A DNA stretch of 29,061 nt, taken from assembly GCA_027673765.1 (NCBI GenBank), contig JAQDWB010000024.1:1-29061 (forward strand), in the 5' to 3' direction. The notes beneath the pieces were generated by a model, which saw only the letters and a program-made list of their open reading frames with translations, did no database searches and had not been told where the DNA came from. A program made the position numbers and the translations under genes. This document shows positions 14,831-22,423 of this stretch, in pieces. Position 1 is the first letter of the stretch, and every line of letters begins with the position of its first letter. The DNA is from Coriobacteriaceae bacterium AM113-163 (GTDB taxonomy: Bacteria > Actinomycetota > Coriobacteriia > Coriobacteriales > Coriobacteriaceae).

Positions 14831-16447
14831 TTACTGCTCCTTCTCAATTGCGTTTTCGACCTTGTCGCGCATCTCGGCGACCTTCATGCCAAAGATGATC
14901 TGGATATTGTTGCCGTTGCGGTTGATGCCGCTGTTGGGCACGTGGTTGATGAGGTCCTCATTGATGAGGTCCGGGTTCTTAACGTTCACGCGGAGACGCG
15001 TAAAGCAGTTCTCGAGCTCCTCGATGTTGTCCTTGCCGCCAAGACCTGCGACCAGGTCGGCGATGCCTGCATCGACGCCCTCTGCGGGAGCCGCGGCAAC
15101 AGCGCCCTGCTTCACCGCGACAGACGCGGCGGCCTCGCCCTCGGCAACGGACTCGGCGAGCTCGGACTCCTCCTCGCGACCAGGCGTGTGGAGGTTGAGC
15201 TTCTTAATAAGGAAGGTGAAGAGGAAGAAGTACAGAGCGGCGTTGACGACTCCGAGCACCAGCATGACCGGCCAGTTGGTCTTGTCGACACCGAGGGCCA
15301 GGTTGGAGACCACGATGTTGATGATGCCGCCTGCAGTCGAAGCGGGCACGGAGAGGACCTTGAGCAGAACCAGGAAGATGCCGGAAAGAACCGAGTGAAC
15401 GACAAAGAGCACGGGAGCGGCAAAGACAAAGAGGAAGTCCATGGGCTCGGTCACGCAGGAGAGCACGGCGGTGATGATCAGCGGGATGATAACGGCCTTG
15501 GTCTTATCCTTGTTCCCCTTGTAAGCGGTGAAGATAAAGGCGAGACCGATACCGATGTAGGGCCACAGGTTGTTGAAGGTGTAGCTGTTGAAGTAGGTGC
15601 TATCGGAGAAGGGCTGGCCCGTCATCGCCATCTCGGCAACACGGATGGGATAGGCGCCGGCGATAACCTGATCACCCAGCGTAAGGGTGCCGCCCACATC
15701 GGAGAACTGGAACGGGGTGTAGATGAGGTGGTGCAGGCCGGTGGGAACGAGCAGCTTGTTGAGCATGCCGTAGATAAACAGACCGATGTTGCCCGACTCC
15801 TTAATGATGCCGGCAACGGAGGAGATGGCGCCCTGAACCGGAGGCCAAACGATGCAGAAGCCAGCGCCCATGATCCAGGAAATGATGATCATGATCAGGA
15901 ACGGAAAGCGAACGCCCGAGAACATCGAAAGGGCAATGGGGAACTGCTTGTTCGAGTACTTGTTGAACACGGCACCGGTGATGCAACCAAGAATGATGCC
16001 GCCAAACACGCCGGTATCGAGCACCTGAATGCCCATAACGGTGCTCTGGCCGGTTCCGGTAAGACCGAGCATGCCGCTCGCTTCGGCAAGAGAGCCGGTG
16101 GCGTTGAGCACGATGTTGTTAGCCTGCAGGAACAGGAAGAACGACATCAGGGCGATCAGCGAAGCATGGCCCTTGTTCTTCTTTGCCATGGCGCCGGCGA
16201 TGCCCACGCAGAACAGAATCGAGAGGTTGTTGATGATAAACATCAGCGACTGATAGACAACGGCGCCCACAAGCTGGAACGGACCGGAGCCCAGTACGGG
16301 GATCACGGCGCAGATGGTCTTGTTGGTCAGAATAATGCCCACGATGAGCAGAATGCCGGCAACCGAGAGATACATCATCGGCTGAACGATCGACTTCGCG
16401 AACACCTCCAACGGCGCTTTGAAATTGAACTTCTTTTTTGCGGTCAT
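14831..16447 (-). CDS. PTS EIICB component, alpha-glucoside/maltose type (glucose superfamily)
   Basis: This 538-residue membrane permease phosphorylates an incoming sugar. Residues 1-430 form the EIIC domain of the glucose superfamily with about ten membrane segments; typical blocks are LLVPTGLHHLIYTPFQF and VTEPMDFLFVFAAP. An Ala/Glu-rich linker leads to the EIIB domain with phospho-cysteine C481 in NCFTRLRV. No EIIA domain is fused; a separate EIIA gene starts the operon. With the GH4 CDMP enzyme, the likely substrate is maltose or another alpha-linked disaccharide (inferred). The start is the ATG with GGGAG seven bases upstream. The 99-bp gap to the regulator gene upstream contains a GTGCCC/GGGCAC hairpin with an inner AAGGC/GCCTT stem that may modulate readthrough. 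Confidence 0.92.
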   Translation of the reverse strand: MTAKKKFNFKAPLEVFAKSIVQPMMYLSVAGILLIVGIILTNKTICAVIPVLGSGPFQLVGAVVYQSLMFIINNLSILFCVGIAGAMAKKNKGHASLIALMSFFLFLQANNIVLNATGSLAEASGMLGLTGTGQSTVMGIQVLDTGVFGGIILGCITGAVFNKYSNKQFPIALSMFSGVRFPFLIMIIISWIMGAGFCIVWPPVQGAISSVAGIIKESGNIGLFIYGMLNKLLVPTGLHHLIYTPFQFSDVGGTLTLGDQVIAGAYPIRVAEMAMTGQPFSDSTYFNSYTFNNLWPYIGIGLAFIFTAYKGNKDKTKAVIIPLIITAVLSCVTEPMDFLFVFAAPVLFVVHSVLSGIFLVLLKVLSVPASTAGGIINIVVSNLALGVDKTNWPVMLVLGVVNAALYFFLFTFLIKKLNLHTPGREEESELAESVAEGEAAASVAVKQGAVAAAPAEGVDAGIADLVAGLGGKDNIEELENCFTRLRVNVKNPDLINEDLINHVPNSGINRNGNNIQIIFGMKVAEMRDKVENAIEKEQ

Positions 16448-16546
16448 AGCGGTACTCCCTTTCCTTTTCCGCAAATTAAGACAGATGTGCCCTGGACAAG
16501 GCCATAAGCCCTGCCTTATATCAATCGATGTGTGGGCACGTTATGC

Positions 16547-17401
16547 CTAGAGACCAGGTTCTCCAAGCAGGTTAACAATGTGATATGCGAGATAGCTCTT
16601 CTCGGCATCGGTAACGACAACGTTATAGGTAGACGACAAGTGGGCAGCTATGGCGTCCGCGCACGAGAATGCGCATGGATACGCCGTTTCATCGATTCGG
16701 AACAGCGCGTCGCCATTGATTTGCCCGGCCGCAGGATCGAGCGCTCGCTGTGCGAAAAACTGCAGGTGACGAACGAAACGTTCGTAAGGCAGCGAGGTGT
16801 CATCGAGGGTCGTGGCATAGCGCTCGGAAACAATCGCGAGCACGTCGCGAACAAGCTGGACCGAGATGATGAGACGGTCGGAGCGTTGCGGCATGGTGGC
16901 GTTGACGATATGCAGCGTAATAAAACCCTGCTCTTCTTCGCTCATCTGGAAGCCCATATACTCCTTGACAATCTGCAGCGCACGGCCCGCAAGCGCATAC
17001 TCCTTGCGATAGAACTGCTGGATCTCGAGCAGCAACGGGTTCTCGCAGGGAACGCCCTTGCGCTCACGCTCCAAAGCAAGGCTGATATGGTCTGCGAGAG
17101 CGATGAGGATCTTGTCGTTGATATCGACATTGAGCTCTCGACGAAGCATCTGAACGATGTCCTCGGAAATCACGAGGTTGACGGTGGGGATGGACTCCAA
17201 AAGATGTGCCAAGCGGTCAATCGTACGCGAATCCTGAGAAGTGCCCTCCTGCAGCGCATAGGTCTTTTCGACCGATGCTTCATCGATAGCGTCGCCGGCA
17301 TGACGGCCAAAGCAGAGGCCTCGACCGATGACAATGAGCTCGGAGCCATCGTCCGAAGTGACCATTGCGACGTTATTGTTGAAAACTCGCTTGATAACCA
17401 C
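16547..17401 (-). CDS. BglG/LicT-family transcriptional antiterminator
   Basis: This 284-residue regulator has an N-terminal RNA-binding CAT domain (MVIKRVFNNNVAMV, 1-14, with a following GRGLCFG) and two PRD domains. PRD1 histidines are visible as H105 (ADHI) and H164 (LHIVNA); PRD2 has VRHLQFF and LAYHIVNLL. Such proteins bind a RAT hairpin in the nascent leader and prevent termination when the PTS substrate is present, with activity set by PTS phosphorylation. The start is uncertain: GTG 17401 gives the exact LicT-like N-terminus (NNN at residue 8), while TTG 17413 and GTG 17410 are possible. It lies between the EIIA and EIICB genes in the operon it presumably controls. Confidence 0.9.
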   Translation of the reverse strand: MVIKRVFNNNVAMVTSDDGSELIVIGRGLCFGRHAGDAIDEASVEKTYALQEGTSQDSRTIDRLAHLLESIPTVNLVISEDIVQMLRRELNVDINDKILIALADHISLALERERKGVPCENPLLLEIQQFYRKEYALAGRALQIVKEYMGFQMSEEEQGFITLHIVNATMPQRSDRLIISVQLVRDVLAIVSERYATTLDDTSLPYERFVRHLQFFAQRALDPAAGQINGDALFRIDETAYPCAFSCADAIAAHLSSTYNVVVTDAEKSYLAYHIVNLLGEPGL

Positions 17402-17419
17402 GGTACCCACCAAAAGAAT

Positions 17420-17932
17420 TTACTCGGAAAGCCAGACGACAGGCTCTTTAACAGCAACAGGGCCGGAAGCGTGCTCACGAAGAGTCGAGTTCTCCGAACG
17501 CTCGCACACGATAACGAAGACCGTGGGATCGAAGCCGGCGGCGCGGACCGCGTCAAAATCGACCTCAACGAGGGGCTGGCCCGCGTCGACATGGTCACCC
17601 TGGGCAACAAGCGCATGGAAGCCCTTGCCCTCAAGTTTAACAGTGTCGATTCCGATATGCAGCATCACCTGAGCAGAGCTGTCGTCGGACATGATGCCCA
17701 GTGCATGCTCGGTCGGGAACAGCGCCGCGACGGTACCGGAAACAGGAGCGCACACCGTTCCCTCTTGGGGAACCACGGCAACGCCATCGCCCACGGCACG
17801 GCTGCTAAAAGCGGGGTCATTGGTTTTTTCCAGATGAACAAGCTCGCCGGAAACGGGAGCGAGGATTTCGAACTCGGAAGTTGCAGTCTTCTGCTCATCC
17901 GAACCGCCCATCAGGCGAGAAAAGAAACCCAT
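17420..17932 (-). CDS. PTS EIIA component, glucose (Crr) type
   Basis: This 170-residue soluble phosphocarrier relays phosphate from HPr to the EIIB domain of the EIICB encoded downstream. After a short basic N-terminus comes the Crr-like barrel: ILAPVSGELV (23-32), GDGVAVVP (48-55), APVSGTV (62-68), H76 in TEHALGI, and the phosphorylated H92 in MLHIGIDTVKLEG, followed by FHALVAQGDHV. The chosen start is the ATG giving MGFFSRL, with AAGGGA nine bases upstream; the longer frame runs into the leader. First gene of the operon, followed after 18 bp by the antiterminator gene. Confidence 0.92.
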   Translation of the reverse strand: MGFFSRLMGGSDEQKTATSEFEILAPVSGELVHLEKTNDPAFSSRAVGDGVAVVPQEGTVCAPVSGTVAALFPTEHALGIMSDDSSAQVMLHIGIDTVKLEGKGFHALVAQGDHVDAGQPLVEVDFDAVRAAGFDPTVFVIVCERSENSTLREHASGPVAVKEPVVWLSE

Positions 17933-18012
17933 GGTGGCATGTCCCTTCATAAATATAGCCCAACCAAAATCAAGCGAATGCGTCCATAGAGACACATCCG
18001 TTCAAAGACTTT

Positions 18013-18048
18013 GGTTAGGCCCACGTCCGAGGGACTCGGTAACCTTCC
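18013..18048 (-). promoter_or_regulatory. RAT-like antiterminator hairpin in the PTS operon leader
   Basis: On the minus strand the leader reads GGAAGGTTACCGAG, close to the 5' half of the LicT/SacY RAT consensus (GGATTGTTACTGA, 10 of 13 positions). CCGAG/CTCGG forms a tight stem within an outer GGTTA/TAACC stem. The 3' part (GCCTAACCAAA) can instead pair with TTTGGTTGGGC at 17959-17969, which would be the competing structure. The 3' half departs from the consensus, and a U-run is absent. Confidence 0.5.
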
Positions 18049-18069
18049 GCATTTCTTTTTACGGGAGCT

Positions 18070-18097
18070 ATTGTAGACAAGCCCAAAGCCAGAACAA
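18070..18097 (-). promoter_or_regulatory. Promoter candidate of the PTS operon
   Basis: On the minus strand TTGTTC (18097-18092) and TACAAT (18075-18070) are separated by 16 bp, upstream of the RAT-like hairpin and about 140 bp upstream of the EIIA start. Confidence 0.5.
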
Positions 18098-18153
18098 TCA
18101 TTATGACCGGTGAGCGGTATTTTTTCTTCGATAAACGGTATTTAAGCGGCACT

Positions 18154-18195
18154 TGGGGACGTTCCTTTTCTGCCGGCACCCAGGGACACTCCTTG
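18154..18195. repeat. GGGGAC repeat, degenerate tandem pair
   Basis: TGGGGACGTTCC and AGGGACACTCC occur as two direct units 27 bp apart, joined by a sequence with GCCGGC. The block is downstream of the flavodoxin-ferredoxin gene and belongs with the repeats at 6652 and 25454. Confidence 0.5.
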
Positions 18196-18212
18196 CAGCA
18201 ATTTCGCATGCG

Positions 18213-18974
18213 TTAGATGAAGAGCTCGCATTCCTTCCGCACGACGCAAACCTTGCTCAGCATCTGGGAAACAGCGGATAGCTCGTTGGGATCAAGCTCG
18301 CGAGCGCCTCGCGGGCATACGGCGATGCAGCGCATGCAGGAGATGCACGCCTCGCCAGCTGCTCGTTTGGGGTCACCCTTGTCGATAGCACAAACGGGGC
18401 ACGCCGCGGCGCATGCACCGCAGGAGACGCAATCCTCTGTTGCCTCAGGTGCCATGCGGTGACCTCTGGCTTGTTTATAAGGACGATTGCCGGGAATAGA
18501 GGGCTCGGATGTATCCTCAGCCAACAGCTTTTGCTGAATTTGCTGCGCAAACTCTGCGAGCTGCGCCGCATCCTGCGCATCCGGACGACCGGCAGCAAAC
18601 TGTCGCGCAATGGAATGTTCTGCAATGGCTGCAACTGCCGCGATTACCCGGAATCCCGCATGCTTCGCAACGTCCTCCAGCTCTACGAGCGTGTCCTCAA
18701 ACGCGCGGTTTCCGCAGACGCACACCAGAACGGCCCGCGCTCCGTTGCCGTGAACCATGTTCAGTCGGTCGACCGCCACGGCAGGGACTCTGCCGGCATA
18801 CGCCGGCACGGAGATAACAGCCACGTCGTCCTTCGTCATCGAGACCTCGTGGAAATCCAACCCGCTATCGGTCAGATCGACGGTAACGGTATTATTGTCC
18901 AGCGCCCCGGCCACAAGGCCAGACACCTTCCGCGTTCCACCCGTCGGACTAAACACAATTTCGAATACGCTCAT
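18213..18974 (-). CDS. Flavodoxin-like protein with two [4Fe-4S] clusters (EFR1-type)
   Basis: This 253-residue cytoplasmic electron carrier has a flavodoxin-like N-terminal domain with the FMN phosphate loop SPTGGTRKV (9-17), VPAYAGRVP (56-64) and CVCGNRAFEDTLVEL (85-99). A linker leads to a bacterial ferredoxin domain with CVSCGAC and C192 (182, 185, 188, 192) and CISCMRC and C220 (210, 213, 216, 220). This is the EFR1-family layout common in gut anaerobes; the partner enzyme is not known. Two further Cys (243, 249) lie at the C-terminus. It is transcribed alone between the PTS operon and the helicase gene. The start has GAGGG seven bases upstream. A role in low-potential electron transfer to or from the hydrogenase is possible but unsupported. 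Confidence 0.88.
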   Translation of the reverse strand: MSVFEIVFSPTGGTRKVSGLVAGALDNNTVTVDLTDSGLDFHEVSMTKDDVAVISVPAYAGRVPAVAVDRLNMVHGNGARAVLVCVCGNRAFEDTLVELEDVAKHAGFRVIAAVAAIAEHSIARQFAAGRPDAQDAAQLAEFAQQIQQKLLAEDTSEPSIPGNRPYKQARGHRMAPEATEDCVSCGACAAACPVCAIDKGDPKRAAGEACISCMRCIAVCPRGARELDPNELSAVSQMLSKVCVVRKECELFI

Positions 18975-19196
18975 CGAGGCACCCTCTCCCTACGCCCGGC
19001 AACGCGTCAAGCTGTTTTCACATTCAGACAGAGTATACGGCGCATGAGGGGGAGCTCCCCGTTTTGGTGCGCCAGGCACCCCAATGCACCCACCCTACGC
19101 TGTCTGCCTCTTCGTTTTGTATAAATTACGGTACAGATTGTATATATTTACGGGATACCGCCGTGTTCTCCTGAGGTACCTCATCCTGGCCCGTAC

Positions 19197-19218
19197 AAAA
19201 AACGGAGTATTCTGCAAC
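19197..19218. repeat. Dispersed GAATACTC motif, inverted partial copy
   Basis: AAAAAACGGAGTATTCTGCA is the reverse-oriented core of the repeat at 19384-19425. The two together look like imperfect terminal inverted repeats of a roughly 230-bp element. Confidence 0.45.
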
Positions 19219-19383
19219 GTGACCGCGCCAGCACCGCCGCGGGTGGGCAAAACTGTAGGGCGCCGTATCATTCTAAGTCCCGACATGGCGAGAATGACGC
19301 GCCCCCTGCTCCGGAAAACGGCGAAATCTGACTCGGAACGCTCGCTAGGGATATCCGAAGGCCACCGTTGGCGACGTCGAATC

Positions 19384-19425
19384 ATATGCAGACAACTCGA
19401 ACTGCAGAATACTCCAAAAAATGCA
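19384..19425. repeat. Dispersed GAATACTC motif, copy 2
   Basis: The 42-bp match to 206-247 contains ATGCA, ACTCG, GAATACTC and AAAAATGCACG in the same order and spacing, with about eight substitutions. Confidence 0.55.
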
Positions 19426-19535
19426 CGGCGCACCCCATAGGACCCATTGCTGCATGGCAGGAAACAAGCCCACGGCATCCTCTAGATGTATTCCCGAGGA
19501 AATCACATTTGAACTAGCGATCGGATACGGCAAAC

Positions 19536-19569
19536 AAAAGGGCCCCGAACGTAGTTGCTCGGGGCCCTT
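19536..19569 (-). terminator. Rho-independent terminator of the helicase gene
   Basis: A perfect 10-bp stem (AGGGCCCCGA at 19539-19548, TCGGGGCCCT at 19559-19568) is followed on the minus strand by TTTTG. It lies about 33 bp after the helicase stop. Confidence 0.85.
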
Positions 19570-19601
19570 GGTTCACCTCGCTCTAGCGGGCGATGCGTAT
19601 G

Positions 19602-21872
19602 TTATTTGCGCTTGCCGCCGCCGTCGCCGGGGCGACGGGAGCTGCTACCGCGCTTGCCGCCACGGCTGTTGCCATAGCTGCCACGATTATCGCGACCGCC
19701 GGCACGGCCGCCGCGGGAGCCGGCCTGGTTGCCGCCACGCCCGCCACGATAGCCGCCACGACGCTCATCGCGGGTGTCGTCGTAGTTGCGCCAGTCATCG
19801 CGACGATCGCGGCTGGCACGCGGGTCGCGACGATCGCGCGACTCATTCGAACGACCGGCGCCGCTGCGGCCACCGTTGCCACGAGCGCCCTCGCGACGCT
19901 CACCACCGCGGCCGCCCTCGCGGCCTCCGCGCTCGTCAAAGCGCTTGCCGCCGCGGGACTCGCCACCGCGGGTACCACGCTCGTCACGCGAACCACGGCC
20001 TTCGCCGCCGCGACGCTCATCACGGCCACCACGCTCGCCATCGCGACCGGAGCGACGACGGTCACCCGAACCGCGCTTGCCACCGCGCGAACCGCGGCCC
20101 TCGTCTTCGCGCTCAACACGACGACGACCGCCACGGTCCTCGTCTTCACGACGACGGCGGTGCGCTTCGCCCTGGAACTGCTTGGCACGGCGCTCGGCAC
20201 GGTTGCCACGCGGGGTCTGCTCGACAGCAGCAGCACCCCCGCGCTCCTCGGCAGCCACCTCGCGAGCCACGCTCTCCACAGCCTCGTCCACGCGAGCCTG
20301 AACGCCCTCGCGCACGCGGGTCTTGCCGCCGCGCTTGGGACGGCTCGGACGCTCGCCGTCGCCGCGACGCTCATCGCGACCGCGGTTGGAACGACCGGCA
20401 ACATCGCCGTAATCGTCGCCGTTGCGCTTGCCGTCGCGACGTGCCTGCTCGAGCTTCTTCTTGCTCTTGGACTTGCCGCGCTTGGTCTTCTTCTTCACCT
20501 TAAAGGCCGCAGGGTCGCGCTCGGGATCAACCGCGGGCGGGTTGGGACCCACATGCAGGTCGCCGGCCTCGTAGATGTCGGCGGTCTTGTCCATGAGCTT
20601 CTCGATCTCATAGAACTCATCGACGTCCTGCTCGGTCACAAACGTGATGGCCCAGCCCAGCTCACCGGCACGGCCCGTGCGGCCGATGCGGTGGATGTAA
20701 TCGGTCGGCTCGGCCGGCACGTCAAAGTTCACGACATAGCGCACGTCGCTGATGTCGATGCCGCGGGCAAGCACGTCGGTTGCCACCAGCACGTCGACGG
20801 TACCGTCGCGGAAGGCCGAGAGCGCGCGCTCGCGCTGGGCCTGACTACGGTTGCCGTGAATCGCGGCGGCCTTGATGCCCTTACGCTCCAGACGACGGCA
20901 GCAGCTGTCGGCGCGGTGCTTGGTACGCATAAAGACGATGGTGCGCTCCGGACCCTCCTTCTTGAGGAACTCGGGCAGCAGGTTGTTCTTGGCCTCGATG
21001 GACACCGGGAACACAAACTGGTCGACGGTGTCGGCGGTCGACGTGGCAGGCGCGATCTCCACGCGGGCCGGATCGCTCACCAGGTCGGTGATCTCGCCCA
21101 CGGCCTCCTCGTCGAGCGTGGCCGAGAACAGCAGCGTCTGGCGCTCGGCCGGCGTCTCGCGCACGATGCGGCGGACGGCGGGCAAAAAGCCCATGTCGAG
21201 CATGCGGTCGGCCTCGTCCAGCACCAGCACCTTGACCTCGTCCAGGTGGCAAGCGCCCTGCTCGATCAGATCGACCAGACGGCCCGGCGTGGCGACCAGA
21301 ATGTCGCAGCCGTACTTGAGCGCCGCGGTCTGCGGCTTGTAGCTCACGCCGCCCACGACGGTCACGGCAACATGGCCGGTGACGTCGGCAATCTTGCTGG
21401 CGACCTCGTCGATCTGCTGTGCGAGCTCGCGCGTGGGGGTAATGACGAGCATCACGGGGCCGCGGCCGTTGCCCTCGGGCTTCTTGGCGCCGCGACGGCG
21501 GTTGCGGCCGCCGCGCTCGCGCACGGGCTTGGGCGGAGCAATGTGCTCCAGATTGTTCATGGTCGGCAGCAAGAAGGCGGCCGTCTTGCCGGTGCCGGTC
21601 TGAGCGGCGGCAAGCAGGTCGCGGCCCTCGAGCACCACGGGGATCGAGCCGGCCTGCGCGGGCGTGGGCGCCGTGTAGCCCAGGTTCTCGATGGCACGAA
21701 GCATCTCGTCCGAAAGTCCCAGCTCGTCAAAGGCGGGCAGGTTCTCGGTCGCGGACTCGACGGCCTGGGCAGCATTGGCCTCGTCGGCAGCATCGAAGGC
21801 AGCCTGGGTCATGGCCTCGCGGGTCTCGTCCAGAATCTCGGCGTCCGTGACGTCAGATACAGAATTACGCAT
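19602..21872 (-). CDS. DEAD-box ATP-dependent RNA helicase with long RG-rich tail
   Basis: This 756-residue helicase unwinds RNA duplexes in ribosome assembly or mRNA turnover. The core shows the Q-motif (F48 to Q73), Walker A AQTGTGKT (90-97), PTREL (146-150), VATPGR (193-198), DEAD (219-222), SAT (250-252), then ATDVLARGID and HRIGRTGR in the second RecA domain. After a Lys-rich linker (KVKKKTKRGKSKSKKK) about 250 residues are almost only Arg, Gly, Asp, Glu and Ser, with many RGG, RDER and RGGR repeats: a disordered RNA-binding tail likely to support condensates or degradosome contacts. The basic insert at about 117-137 between motif I and Ia is also unusual. ATG 21872 is preceded by AAGGA; the frame upstream is open but lies in a probable long 5' UTR. 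Confidence 0.92.
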   Translation of the reverse strand: MRNSVSDVTDAEILDETREAMTQAAFDAADEANAAQAVESATENLPAFDELGLSDEMLRAIENLGYTAPTPAQAGSIPVVLEGRDLLAAAQTGTGKTAAFLLPTMNNLEHIAPPKPVRERGGRNRRRGAKKPEGNGRGPVMLVITPTRELAQQIDEVASKIADVTGHVAVTVVGGVSYKPQTAALKYGCDILVATPGRLVDLIEQGACHLDEVKVLVLDEADRMLDMGFLPAVRRIVRETPAERQTLLFSATLDEEAVGEITDLVSDPARVEIAPATSTADTVDQFVFPVSIEAKNNLLPEFLKKEGPERTIVFMRTKHRADSCCRRLERKGIKAAAIHGNRSQAQRERALSAFRDGTVDVLVATDVLARGIDISDVRYVVNFDVPAEPTDYIHRIGRTGRAGELGWAITFVTEQDVDEFYEIEKLMDKTADIYEAGDLHVGPNPPAVDPERDPAAFKVKKKTKRGKSKSKKKLEQARRDGKRNGDDYGDVAGRSNRGRDERRGDGERPSRPKRGGKTRVREGVQARVDEAVESVAREVAAEERGGAAAVEQTPRGNRAERRAKQFQGEAHRRRREDEDRGGRRRVEREDEGRGSRGGKRGSGDRRRSGRDGERGGRDERRGGEGRGSRDERGTRGGESRGGKRFDERGGREGGRGGERREGARGNGGRSGAGRSNESRDRRDPRASRDRRDDWRNYDDTRDERRGGYRGGRGGNQAGSRGGRAGGRDNRGSYGNSRGGKRGSSSRRPGDGGGKRK

Positions 21873-22135
21873 ATGTTGTTGTTCCTTATCTGCACGCGTT
21901 ATGGGCACGGCATGCAGCCGCGCGGGGCGTGCTTGGTAGTGCGCTAATACATACAAAACAGGTGCGCACAGAGAGGACGTTGCTCAGCACGCTGGCGATC
22001 GCTTTGGCAGCCCTATCACGCGCCGTCCAGACGCAGCGGCCCTAAGCGATGGAGCAGATTCGCCGCCGGTTAGTATACCCGCGCTTCGCATGCCCCCACG
22101 TAAACCACAGATGACGGGGCGGGTCTGGGCCGATT

Positions 22136-22192
22136 GTCTCAATCTGTAACAGTTACGAGACAAAACCGGGTCTACACGTTACAGATTGAGAC
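22136..22192. repeat. 57-bp palindromic element, copy 1
   Basis: The 15-nt arms GTCTCAATCTGTAAC (22136-22150) and GTTACAGATTGAGAC (22178-22192) are perfectly complementary. The loop is 27 nt with an internal AGAC/GTCT pairing. The loop begins AGTTAC, so the left arm's GTAAC can alternatively pair with its neighbour. Confidence 0.9.
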
Positions 22193-22215
22193 GAACTCAA
22201 ACATCGCAAAACATA

Positions 22216-22272
22216 ATCTCGATCTGTAACAGTTAGAGGTCATTTTCCCCGCTAGATGTTACAGATCGAGAT
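22216..22272. repeat. 57-bp palindromic element, copy 2
   Basis: The 15-nt arms ATCTCGATCTGTAAC (22216-22230) and GTTACAGATCGAGAT (22258-22272) are perfectly complementary, with compensatory changes relative to copy 1. The 27-nt loop differs from copy 1 but keeps TAG/CTA and GG/CC internal complementarity. Confidence 0.9.
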
Positions 22273-22347
22273 GTTTGACATGAGCTGCCAACGATTGAGC
22301 AGCCACCCGCATCTGTAGCGAAATGTCATACATTCTCATCTCCACTG

Positions 22348-22376
22348 GACACCCCCAGGGGGTATGGGTGTATAGT
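22348..22376 (+). promoter_or_regulatory. copA promoter with CsoR-type operator
   Basis: ACCCCCAGGGGGT (22351-22363) is the C/G-rich palindrome typical of CsoR operators. TATAGT (22371-22376) is a good -10 box, and a weak TGGACA lies at 22346-22351. Binding of apo-CsoR would cover the spacer and block transcription until copper is bound. The regulator itself is encoded two genes downstream. Confidence 0.75.
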
Positions 22377-22423
22377 ATCGGCAGGTTAACAATTCAAACA
22401 CTACGCCACAGAAAGGAGAAGCC

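Larger units (their letters stand above)
18975..19601. other. Long intergenic region with inverted GAATACTC copies
   Basis: This 627-bp region has no gene I can support. A TATACT box (minus strand, 19037-19032) could serve the flavodoxin-ferredoxin gene. An AT-rich segment lies at about 19117-19152. An inverted GGAGTATTCTGCA core at 19206-19218 and the direct copy at 19384-19425 bracket about 165 bp that includes no recognisable coding sequence. The helicase terminator closes the region. The 118- and 127-codon frames here lack ribosome sites and similarity. Confidence 0.5.
21873..22423. other. Divergent intergenic region between helicase and copA
   Basis: This 551-bp region holds the probable long leader of the helicase mRNA (about 200 nt if the TATACT at 22077-22072 on the minus strand is its -10 box, though no good -35 is seen), two 57-bp palindromic elements at 22136-22272, and the copA promoter with its CsoR-type operator. 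No gene is supported. Confidence 0.55.

Noticed and set aside
13421..16507. A 1028-codon forward open frame opposite the GH4 and EIICB genes
   Set aside because: It spans two recognised genes on the opposite strand and its translation shows no family features.
19130..19145. Half copy of the 57-bp element (GGTACAGATTGTAT)
   Set aside because: A nine-base identity to one arm is present, but no partner arm lies 42 bp away, so it is probably chance in AT-rich DNA.
19593..21947. A 784-codon forward open frame opposite the helicase gene
   Set aside because: It mirrors the helicase, has an Ala/Thr/Leu low-complexity translation with no recognisable domain and no ribosome site, and follows from the helicase's codon bias and RG repeats.
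22136..22272. CRISPR array
   Set aside because: The repeats are palindromic 57-bp units in pairs and dispersed, without regularly spaced unique spacers or cas genes.
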